NCBI RefSeq assembly: GCF_008831285.2 | Contig: NC_045143.1 | Coordinates: forward strand, 15,339,151-15,403,150 | Direction of reading: 5' to 3' | Source of the DNA: Nymphaea colorata | Lineage: Eukaryota > Streptophyta > Magnoliopsida > Nymphaeales > Nymphaeaceae | DNA: 64,000 nt | Part shown: piece after piece, positions 48,353-60,300 of the stretch | Position numbering within the stretch: the stretch's first letter is position 1 | Layout: the number at the start of each line of letters is the position of its first letter | The notes under the pieces: generated by a model | The model's input: only the letters and a program-made list of their open reading frames with translations | The model's database searches: none | What the model was told of the DNA's origin: nothing | Made by a program: the position numbers and the translations under genes

Positions 48353-51300
48353 CGGGGGGGTGGGCGGACCATGTTTTTTTTGTGACACTAATGCTGAATC
48401 CCATAGATGGGGTATAACATAGGAGAGAAAATTTAGGAAGGATTTCCCTAAAACCTTCATTCACATTTGAATCATACACAAGGAAAATTGACCCATTTAG
48501 CAATAGAAACTTGGCTGATACCCAGTACGACTAACTAACACTAAGTTGTATTGATTAGAATCACACTAGCCCAAAATGAAGCGATCCCTACTTGAGTCGC
48601 TGTTCCGTCGACTTAATTCGTAACTAAGACATCTAAGATTCAGTTGAATATGGTTAGGCATTGAATCATGACCCGTAAGTTGTCAACCCAAGTTCAGCCA
48701 GGTGATTCAAGTCAAGTCACTGAGCTTGTTAACTACAGCTGGAGTTACATGTGACACTTATGTCAACTACATACACAAGCAATAAATTAATTGTATTCTT
48801 ATGTTTGAACAAAAACAGTGGAAGATCAAGGAGAGTGATATAAGCTATGTTTTTGAATTTTCAAAACAAAGCTCTCAAAGCAAGAGCATGAGTCTGCTTT
48901 AAACCGTAGATAGCTCGTCTTAGCTTGCATACATACATCTAGGAGACCTCAACATATATGGGAGGTCGCTTCATATGTATTTCCTCCTTCAGATATCCTT
49001 CTACATATGCAATTTTCTACATCAAATTGCCTTAATGGTCATTGACTATCAGCATCTAATGATATTATGTTTCAAATTATTTGTGGCTTATAACTGGTTT
49101 AAAGTATTATCATAGTCCTGACCATGTTCTTGCATAAATTTATGATAAGCTTTGCATCTTTTAGGCTACTAATTGGCCTGTATTTTCCTTTGTACACCCA
49201 ATTGGAGGCCATAAATTTTTATTCATAGGACTTCATACATATCCTCATGTTTGACATTTGTATGATGTTTCTACCTCTTTCATTCATAGCCTTAATCCAT
49301 CTGCTTGACTTCACAATTTGATGAAACGCTATAACTTTTGATTAGTGGAAAAAAGATTTTCGAGAAAGACATGGAAATTGTAAAAAGAAACCCAAGAACC
49401 TCATACTTCAGGAATTATATCCAAGTACCATCTGAACAAGTATCAAGAATAATAACATAAGACTGATTCTCAAAAAGTGGAACTTTAGGAGCAACATAAA
49501 CAAAAGTGCGCCTAGGCACTGGGTGGCAGCCCACATGGCTAGGTGGGGTGCAAATTATTTTTATTTGTTTTTACTTATAATATATTATTTGAGTAGGATG
49601 AATTTCAAACTTCCAATTTTTCCCTTTCTCTTATTTTTCTTCTTCCTTTGTTCTCTTTCTCCCCATATTCTTGGCCAAATAGAGCTAATTCCAAGTAGGC
49701 CCTGCCTAGGTTTCACACAGGCCTTTCATGGGTGTGCTGCTTAACCCACCCTAGTACTTTTAAGTTTTTATCTACATAGACAACCCCCAAACATCAGAAA
49801 AGTAACTTCAAAAAGTCTTAAAAGATCTCTATTTAAAGAACCAAAAGTAGGAACATGACTCTTAGCCGTCAAGTAAAACACATTATATTGGATGCAACAT
49901 TAGATTCAAGAGTCATAATCATAACAAAATTCACCTGACACAAATCTCTCAAAAAACAGACAACAAAATTTTGGCTTATAACACAAGTTTAGAAGAAAGA
50001 CTTGTCATTTTCATTATTAAAATTACAGAAACACTAAGCTAGGAATAGAAGAATTTGACAAGGGAAAACATTGCACTTGTAATATGACAAATACGAGGAT
50101 GAGATAAATATGTTGTCATATACCGTTTTTACCAAAATAAGGGACTAATTTCTCAAGAGGTTACCAACATTTTTGTAACATGAATTGCTTTCTTGCTGTG
50201 CATACCCATTCTGCTTCAAGTTCAGCCATAACAGTGCAGTGCAGCCAATAGCAATCCCCTCACTTTGCCACTAGTTTTGTTGTTTCTAAATCTTTTTTAT
50301 TTAATATTGATTTTCTGTTTGGAGATTTTCCTTTATTTTGAGGATCCAGTTTATCCAACCAACAATTAGCTCTGATAGAACCCCTTTTTTGACCCAAACA
50401 TCATGTGGGAACAACCTTTTGTTTTTTATCTCCTACAATTAGGTTGGCTAGCATATTATGAGGAGGAAGCAACACCCAATCTCCTGGTCCATTCCTCCTC
50501 CAACGCCATCCACCTTGGAAAAGCCTTTCTAAATGTCCATCACGCCTCATCCTCCACTTCACCCCACAATTCTAGCTCATCTACAACATGTTCTGCTTTA
50601 TTCAAATACTTCATAGATATAGAACCAATTTAGATACAAAATTCTCACCTTCGATATCTAGGAATAAGCCTAAACCAAATTGTTCTACAACTCCAGTACC
50701 ATACAACCATTTTGAATTGCCATGAATGCCTCCTGACAGAGGTAAGGTGACTTCAACAACTAAACTTTGTTTTATTCTCATCCAAGTAACAAGTTTCTAA
50801 TAGTGAAGTTTGGCAGGACCAGCTCTCTATCATCATTTTCCTCATGCATGATGAATTTTAGCGGCCTTGGAGGTGTTCAATCCAAATGCCCAGAGAAATT
50901 TTAACTCCTAAGAACAGGAGCAGTTGACCTTTCCAAGTCAAAAAATTGGAACCACTGAACTTCTCATAAGCAAGTTGACTTAAGAAATTGGAGGAAGCCA
51001 GACTGACGAAGGAAGAAACTACAACAATGAAGCTATAAGAAAGTAATAAGAGAAGATGTTGTAATGCACAAAACGAAAAGAACTTTTAATCATGCATAGC
51101 TCCAAAGTGACTCTGAAAGCTGGAACAACAAAAAAGTAACATGCCTGCTAAAAGAGGGTCTACTTTTATTCCTTTTTTCTTGATAGCAGACCTCAGTTTA
51201 AGCCCATGCTCTATCTTAAATAAAGTGCAGCCTATTGAGAAGTATCCATCCACAATGTGACGGTGCAGCACGACCAGCCATTTTCTTATTCAATTCCAAG

Positions 51301-54300
51301 CTTCCACTTTGTTCGACTCTTCAATAACTATGCATATCCCATGTGTGAACCTAGTGTTACATGTGGGGATTGGCTAGCTTTGATTATTCACTTGTTTTCC
51401 AAGTAATATCTAACCTGGCCAACGGAATATCTACCAAATCATTTGGCTAAATTAGACAAAGTCAGTCTGCAATAGAAGGTGTTCAAATTAGAAACTGTCT
51501 AATGAGAAAGACAAAACAACTAGACGAAGATACAGCCAAAAAAGAAAACTGAGTAAAGATAGGTATATAAATTAAAATGCTGACAAATGTTACGAACAGA
51601 ACAGAAGAAAAGTCATGCATCAAGACATTGATAATTGGAAACCATGAACAAGAAAAGAATAATAATATCAAGATGAAGCTTCATATGCTAAACAGAAGCC
51701 AAAAAGCAATAACAAAAGGCAAGCAAAGACAAAAGGAAAAGAAAATTTACACTAACCAATTAGTTAGGTTTTCTTTAGGAACAGTCAGAAGTAGAGTTTT
51801 ATCCATCTATCCTAAAGAACAAAGATGATGAGACAGCAGTATGAGAGAAACATTCAAGAAGAGAAGCTAGATTTTGATTGGGAATCAAGAATGGGGGAAT
51901 TCACGAACAACAATCGAGGATAGAAATTTTTCCTGCCTGGAAAGAGAGTCTTTGGATATACCTTTTAGAGACAATCACAAGTCCTGAACCAAAACACTGC
52001 TTTGACACCCTGTTAGATATAGGTCTTATAAACCAGATGTATTAACGAGTAGAGGAAGAAAAGGAAGAAAAAAGACTGGCAGAACCGAGAAGATTTGCAG
52101 TGTGGATAATGACATCTTTCTCCATTACTCAGTAACTGTTTAATGCAAGAGGAGGACAAGAATACCTTTGCAGTGAATACAGTAAGACAGAAGTACCCAA
52201 CTATAAAACCAGACATTATCACATATAAAGAATCTGAATTTGGATGTCGAGACTCATGACATCTCAATAAACAGTTCAATTCAAACATTGAAGTAACAAA
52301 TAACCAGATACAGTAACAAGACAAATAAACTATATTATACAAGCAAAAAGCAAAAAGCAAAAAGCACACGTCCAGATAAAAATGATGAGGTACCTCAACA
52401 GCATCAGCTACGGTTGTTGTCATGTCATAAGTAATTTCCTCAAATGTCTCATCCAGAAAAAATACAATCGTTGTCAATTTTTTACCAGTCAAAAGTGCAT
52501 CAATCTCTTCACGAGCAGGAATTGTATACCTAGGACCTGCTTTCACAGAACGTTTTAAAGCATTCAATGTGTTCAATGCTAGATTCTGAACTTTATCGTC
52601 TATGTTTCCGCCATAAGCTACATTATGAACATATTCTGATAGATATCCACCAATATCCTTGCTAGGAGGCATTGCAGAAGTGCATAGATACATTAATTCC
52701 CAAGCCCTTGTCAAGCAATGTCTGCAGAAAATAAAACAACAAAGAAAATATTTGTATGTGTACTACACTCACAAGCTAGTGATCCATCAGAAAAATAAAC
52801 AGCATGAGCCAATGAATCCAAATAACTAATCGACGCAATTCTGGTAGAGGTAGATGCCAAGTCGCCAATGCTCTTCAAGGAATTCCAGGGGAAGGTATTC
52901 TTTTCAAAGCTTCTTTTCAAAATTATTTTTCTTCTTCAAAAATCTCAACAATCCAGAAATTAAAAATTAAAACTAATGACAATATACTATGAAATTCTAA
53001 GTTCCTAGTATTTTTCTCATGAAAGCATGGACATGCAACCCTAAAATCTTATATAAAAACAAAAATGCAAAAAATTTTAAGAAAAATATTGTGATATGTC
53101 AAGCAATATTATTACAATATTTATTTTAGTAATATTCCAAAAATAGAACAAGATTTCTTGATATTCCTATTTAGAGTTATTTGTGATTTTTCCTGATAAA
53201 ATCACAATATTTTCAAAATAATGTCCTTATCAATGACTGCTTAGGAACTGAACACAAGAACGATAGAAGTATTAAGTTCTCCTTCTATGTTCCTCGTCAT
53301 GAAATGTTGGTTGTTGCTAATCAATTGTTAGGTGTCGGACCTTATCGGTTACGGTCCAGTTCAGTAGGGAGTCACAGGTAGGGATGTTCAATGAGGCGAG
53401 CTAATTCAAGCTCGACTCGAACTCGCTCAACAAACTTGACTCAAACTTGACTCGTTTAATAAATGAGTCAAGTTCAAGTTAAGAAATGAACTCGACAACA
53501 TAAAGGAGTCGAGCTCGAGTTCAGTGGGCTCGGCTCGGTTAAACTTGATTAAACTAAAAAATATATATATAAAATATGTTTCACAAAGTTATCAGAAAAA
53601 GTAAGTTGCTCCAATGGGTATATGCTTGTGAGTTGTGACTAATATGTGGCAGGTTCCATGATCAAATCCACATGTTGCCTCTTTCTTTAAAAAAATAATT
53701 TTTAATAAAATGTTGGGCTCGGCTCAAGCCAATCTTCACCTCGAGCTTAATCGAGCCAAGTTCGAGTTTCTTTCAAGACACTCAAGCCGAGTTGGAACTA
53801 GCTCAGCTCGGCTCGTGAACATCTCTAGTCACAAGTCTGGTCCTTCGGGGTTGAGCATGCATGTTTGAGTCTATCACTTTAGGTAGGCGGATCGGGTGGA
53901 CAATAGGAGATAATAAGCCACCCCAATTAGGTGAATTAGAGTATAAAGGTCCTTAGGGAGTTAACCCTAATTACGAATGAAATATCGAAGATTATTGGGA
54001 AGTCTAGGCTTTCACTAGAGCAGAGTGTGTGAGTTAATCTTCCCTTGTTAGTTGCAAGCTAACATTGGTAACAGAGCCATGGCCAACCCCAACAAGGTGA
54101 CCTCGAAGGACGTCATAGCAGCTATGGAGGCGCATAGGAAGCGCATGTAGGAAACGAAGGCGTTGATGAATTAGCGGTTGTATGCAGTCGAAAACAAAAA
54201 CTAGGAGGCAGAAACTCGGATGCAGGCATTTGTAGCGGATCCGCATGCCCTAGCAACAATGATAAGGGACATGCTTCAGCCGGGTCGTGGATTGGGGTTG

Positions 54301-57300
54301 CCCAACACCGAACAAACAGAGACAACAAACGGTGAGTCTGTCGACCTCAACCCCCTCCTTCTTTCCCTCCTCCTCCTCCTCCTCTGCCTCTGCCAAGTGA
54401 TAAGCCCGATTCTGAGTTCGTGGGTAGAAACAGAGGACCAGGCGCATGGCCTTGGCAGCAGGCTAGAATAGACTTCCTACGGTTCTCAGGGGAGGACCCC
54501 CTAAGATGGATCTTCAAGGCAAAGCAACTCTTTGAATGCCATGGGATCACCTGCGAGCAGAGAGTAGGCTACGCTGTCATCCACTTCGACGGACCTGCTA
54601 TTAGGTGGTACAGGTGGCTATTGATGCAGCACGGCAGACCTAGGTGGGATGGACTAGTCGACGCCATGAAATCACGTTTTGGACCTTCAGCATTTCTTGA
54701 CTACAATGTCGAACTGTCCAAAATCAAGCAGAAGGGATCTATCATCGATTACCGAGTACGCTTTGAGGAGCTTAGTAACATGGTCAGAGAATGGCCAACT
54801 AAAGCACACGTAGGAGCGTTTGTACGCAGGCTAAAGGATGAAATTAGGATTGAGGTGCAGGCCTCCAAACCCAGTACACTTCCAAACTGCTTCAACCTAG
54901 AAAGATAGAAGAGAAACATAGGAGACTCAACGGAAACAACAAGCTGTCGGGCATTGACAGAGGCAGCAAGAACCTTGGATCACGCGCAGAAAATGCACCG
55001 TCGCATGCGTACGAAGCAAAACAAAATCCAACACCTCAACAGATGATTAGGCATCACACACCTTAGCAAATTAAAGACAAACAATGCAAAGGGATCTGCT
55101 TCCACTGTGACCAACCTTGATCACCAAGGCACACCTGCAGGAAGCTACACATGTACTTGGTGGACAAAGAAGACGGGCCACTCGATGAGGAAGAAGCTAC
55201 TGCACCAGAGGAAGAGACGTTAGGGGAGTCATCAGCTAGCTTACCGCTGGACATTTCCCTCCACACTCTAGCAGGAGATGAAGGGCCCCAGTTAATGCTA
55301 GTTGAAGGATCCTTGAGAGAGCACAGAGTCAACATGCTAGTGGACACAGGCCCCACCCACAATTTCATTGAAGATAAGACAGCCAATGCCTTAGGCTGCA
55401 CAATCAAGTAGCAGCCAACGTTCAACATGGTGGTTGGTGGCAAAAGCATTCTGAAATGCAAGGGCAAATGTTCACTTGAAACGCTAGAAATTCAGGGCCA
55501 CAAATTTCCAGTCAAACTGTTCACCTTAGATATGGCGGGAGCTGATTTGGTACTGGGAATCCAATGGCTGAACAGCCCAAGAGAAGTGTTGTGGGATTTC
55601 TTGGACATGCAAATGCATTTCAATCAACATGGGGAGAGCAGACAGACCTTACAGCTACTGCTAAGGAGCTGAATGAGGAACAGCCTATTGCCAAACTGTA
55701 AAAAGGTTCTGCATCCTAAACGTTGCTAATGGCGTCTGATCAGGAACCGACACAGCAGAAGATCGACTGTGGCAAGGGGGAATCAACCCCAAGCGAATAA
55801 AGGAAATGCAGAAGGAATTCAGCAGCGTATTTGAAGCGCCGAGAGACCTACCACCAACAAGGTGAAATGATCACAGCATTGAATTATAGCCAGGAGCCAA
55901 GGCCATGAGACTGCACCCCTACAGGTACAGCCATTATAAGTGGGAGAACTTGGAGAAAATGGTACATGAGATGCTTACAGATGGCATTATTCAACCAAGT
56001 CACAGGCCTTTCACCTCCCTGGCATTGGTAGTCAAGAAAAAATACAGTAGTCAGAGATTTTGCGTAGATTACCGTGCTCTCAATGCTATCACGATAAAAA
56101 GCCGCTACCCATTCCTATCATTGAAGAACTTTTGGATGAATTACATGGGGTAGTCTATTTTTCGAAGCTGGATCTTCACGCACGCTATCACCAAATCAGA
56201 GTGAACCCCGTGGACATGTCCAAAACAGCATTTCAAACTCACGATGGGCTATACGAGTTCGAGGTCATGCCCTTCGGGCTGCCTAATGCCCCAGCCACCT
56301 TCCAGTCATTAATGAACGATGTTTTCAAACCATTTTTGTGCCAATTGGTGTTGGTATTTTTGCAACGATATCCTTGTATATAGTGCAGGAGAGGAGGAGA
56401 ATTTGAGGCACTTAAGGCTAGCTTTATCCACACTGCAACAGCACCAATTGGATGCAAAAATGGCAAAGTGCATCTTTGGAACAGGGCAGCTTGCGTATTT
56501 GGGGCATGTGATCAGTAGGGAAAGTAGACATGGAAGGGCATAAGATGGAGGCCAACGAAGATGGAAACCCCCAAAATCCGCCAAGGACCTACGCTCCTTC
56601 TTGGGCCTTATACCGTAAATTCGTGCAAGGTTATGGCTGGATCGCCGCACCACTAGTTGAGCTGACGAAAAGGGACAAGTTCAAATGGGAAGCTCAGGAG
56701 GAAGACACATTTGAAAGGCTGAAACAGGCCATCACGACAGCACCAATCCTAAGGATGCCTGACTTCAATCTTCCATTTGTGGTGGAGGCTGACACATCAA
56801 ACCAAGGAGTGGGAGCCCGTCCTCAGCCAAGAGCACCTTCCCATCGCCTTTTTCAGCAAACTATTGGGGCCCTCATTTAAAGCAAAGTCGACCTATGAAC
56901 GAGAATTGATGGCCATCATACTTGCACTCCTGAAATGCAAACAATATCTAATGGGGCCCGATTCATGGTAGTAACCAACCACAACAGCCTCAAATACTGC
57001 TTGCAGCAGCAATCATTGTCCCCTAACTTGCAATGTTGGATTGTTCAGCTTATGGGATTTGACTTCGATATACAATTTCAAAAAGGGAAGGAGAACCTAG
57101 TGGCTAACGGGCTGTCATGCACAGGAGATTAGTTGGGTGAGTCTCTAATGACCTAATGACTTTTTCTCAAGTGCAGGTGGAGCTTTGGGACAAGACTAAG
57201 CAGGTGCATCATGCCACAGCCTCTGTACAGGACATAAGGAGGAGAATAAGCAACAGCTCTACCCAATGATACGGATGTGTGGCGAGAACAATACCTGTAC

Positions 57301-60300
57301 TACCAAGGAAGAGTGTTTATACCTTCTGAATCGGAGCTCGTGGAGACAGTTCTGGAGCATTTCCATAACTCCAAGGCAGCAGGCCATGAGGGAGTGGAAC
57401 GGACATATAGGAGGATCAATGCTCTTTCTATTGGCTTGGAATGAAGAGGTCGATCACAGACTATATTCGGAGGTGCCAAGTCTGGCAACAAAACAAGCAA
57501 GAAACCAGGAAACCAGTGGGTTTACTTCAGCCACTTCCGATCCTCAACAACATCTGGGAGGATATTTGCATGCATTTTGTAGAGGGGTTGCCGAAATCTA
57601 AGGGGAAGTCAGTCATTTTGGTGGTGGTTAGATCGCATATCGAAACATGCTCACTTCATAGCATTAGCCCACCCCTTCTCCGAGAAGACGGTTGCTAGAG
57701 CTTTCCATGACTACGTGGGAAAATTGCATGGCATACCTCGAACTATAGTCAGTGATTGAGATTCCTTATTTCTGAGTTCATTTTAGAAGGGAGACTTCCA
57801 ACTTCAAGGCAACAAACTGCAGACACCCATAGCCTATCATCCGCAATCGGATGGGCAGAAGGAGATAGTGAACAAAAGCCGTGAAAGTTAAAACTTACCC
57901 CAGGTGCTTCACAGGGCTGCACCCAAACCTGTGGGCAGGCTACTTGAGCTTGGTTGAATATGCATATAACACGGGCTAGCACTCTTCAACAAGGGTCACA
58001 CCCTTCGAAGCTGTCTATGGACGCCCCCCCCCCCCCCCCCACCTGACCTAAGGGGATATCAACCAGGAACAACAAGAGAGGAGGATGTAGATTATAGTTG
58101 AGGTGCAAGGACGCAGTCCTCCAAGATCTCAAACAACACCTAGCTGCCGCTCGAAACCGCATGGTGATCCAATATAACAAGAGACACTGAGACTTGCAAC
58201 TGAAGGAAGGAGATTGGGTCTTCCTCCGGTGCCCTTCCCATAGCATAGGCTCAACACTGAAGAAAGACAATGGCAAGCTGGCACCACGGTTTGGTGGCCC
58301 ATACCAAGTCAAAAAGAGGATAGGCCCTGTAGCCTATTAACTTGGGTTACCTGAAGGGAGCTTAATTCACCTAGTGTTTCACGTTTGAAAGTTGAAACCC
58401 TGTTTTAGTCCACCAAGAAGTGAGGAAGCCAGAGCAGCTCCCGCACTAACTGTACTAGCAGCCCTGTACCCCTATCGCAGGCTGGGAACTCGAAGAGTGA
58501 GACAAGGGAAACAGCTACAAACTGAATGGCTCATTAAGTGGAACACTTATGATGATCTACCAGCAACCCGGGAGTTAGTAGAGGACATACAATCTTGTTT
58601 TCCAGAATTTAGACCTTGACGACAATTGTTGGCCCATACCAAGTCAAAAGGAGGATAGGCCCTGTAGCCTATGAACTTGGGTTACCTGAAGGGAGCTTCA
58701 TTCACCTAGTGTTTCACGTTTCAAAGTTGAAACCCTGTTTTAGTCCACCAAGAAGTGAGGAAGCCAGAGCAGCTCCCGCACTAACTGTACTAGCAGCCCT
58801 GTACCCCTATCGCAGGCTGGGAACTCGAAGAGTGAGACAAGGGAAACAGCTACAAACTGAATGGCTCATTAAGTGGAACACTTATGATGATCTACCAGCA
58901 ACCTGGGAGTTAGTAGAGGACATACTATCTTGTTTTCCAGAATTTAGACCTTGACGACAAGGTGTTTTGTAAGGGGGGGAGTATTGTTAGGTGTCGGACC
59001 CTGTCGGTTATGGGTCCAGTTTAGTAGGGAGTCACAGGTCTGGTCCTTCGGGGCTGAGCATGCATGTTTGAGTCTGTCACGTTAGGTAGGTGGATCAGGT
59101 GGATAATAGGAGGTAATAACCCACCCAAATTAGGTGATTCAGAGTATATAAGGTCCTTAGGGAGTTGACCTTAATTACGAATGCAATACCGGTGATTATT
59201 GTGAAGGCTAGGCTTTCACTGGAGCGGAGTGCGTGAGTTCATCTTCCCCTGTTAGTTCCAGGCTAACATCAATCTAACAAAATTGATTTCAAACATTAAA
59301 TCATTAGCCATTTTAGTAAATCATAAAACAGGGAACGCTTATTAACAGGACACAAGATCCCGCTACAAAGTTTTAGGCAATAAAATTCAAGTAAGCCATC
59401 TCTTATGAAAGTGGTAATACAATTGCACAAAAAAACCATTTCTTGATGAAATGAGACCAAATGTCATCACCAGAGCTATTGACCAATAAATATGCAGCAC
59501 AAAATGGGGAAACTGTAAGCATATCCACATGCCACGCTAAAACATGTCTTTTTTGGCTTTCCCTTCACTATGGACTAGTAAATTTAGTAACAAGGAAACA
59601 CTCCTTATCCGCTTCTTATTGCAAAACATTTTAAAGAAGTCAATACTGCTTTAGCAGAAGCAGAGAAGTGAACATGAAGTGGTGAGTGCCCATCAACAAC
59701 TAGAAACTACAAATATGAACACTAGTAGTTACCTTACAAAAGAACAAATTTTGTGTAAAATTTAAAGCAAGTCACCTAACTGTTAAAGTCTGAGATCTTT
59801 AAAGAATTGCATGTATTCCAAAAGTGTACTCACTGATCTTGATTATTTCGTGTCTGCTTTAGTAGCTGTACAAAAAGCTCATCACGTAGCTCAGAACGTT
59901 TCAAACTCTGCTTGTAAAGTTTTCCAATGAGCTCATTTTTTTCATCCATGCTCAAAGGAGTCACTCTATCAGCTGCTTCAACTTCCATATACTTCAAAAC
60001 TACTTGAAATAATTTTACTGCACGGCTCACTAAATCATTGTTGACCTTAAGCAAAGACGTAGGGATGGGATCCTGTGAAGAACTTGAGATGTGTTTAGGG
60101 CAAAAAAGAAAGAAACTAAAAATAATGAAGGCAATCTCGGAGTAAAAGAGGGATACCTTTTGAAAGGAAAGCATATCTTCTAACGTAAATTTTTCTCGAC
60201 TCTGCAAGCCTGAAGACCTTTTTGAAAAGAATCCACGCTTTCCTGCTGACTGTATCTGTTTCTGCATGGATCTTAAGAAAACTTCTACCTAAAAAGGAGA

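Larger units (their letters stand above)
53326..59268 (+). mobile_element. Gypsy-2: Ty3/gypsy chromovirus with both LTRs
   Basis: 5.94 kb flanked by TCAAT duplications (53321-53325 and 59269-59273). 5' LTR 53326-54064 (enlarged by a nested MITE), 3' LTR 58985-59268 (284 bp). A primer-site-like TGGTAACAGAGCC follows the 5' LTR and a polypurine tract (aaggggggagtat) precedes the 3' LTR. Order gag, protease, RT, RNase H, integrase, chromodomain. Frames are broken throughout. Same lineage as Gypsy-1 and also antisense to KCBP. Confidence 0.95.

Noticed and set aside
54250-54550. Minus-strand [11 protein letters not shown]-type frame
   Set aside because: Reverse reading of a CTCCTC low-complexity stretch at the start of Gypsy-2 gag.
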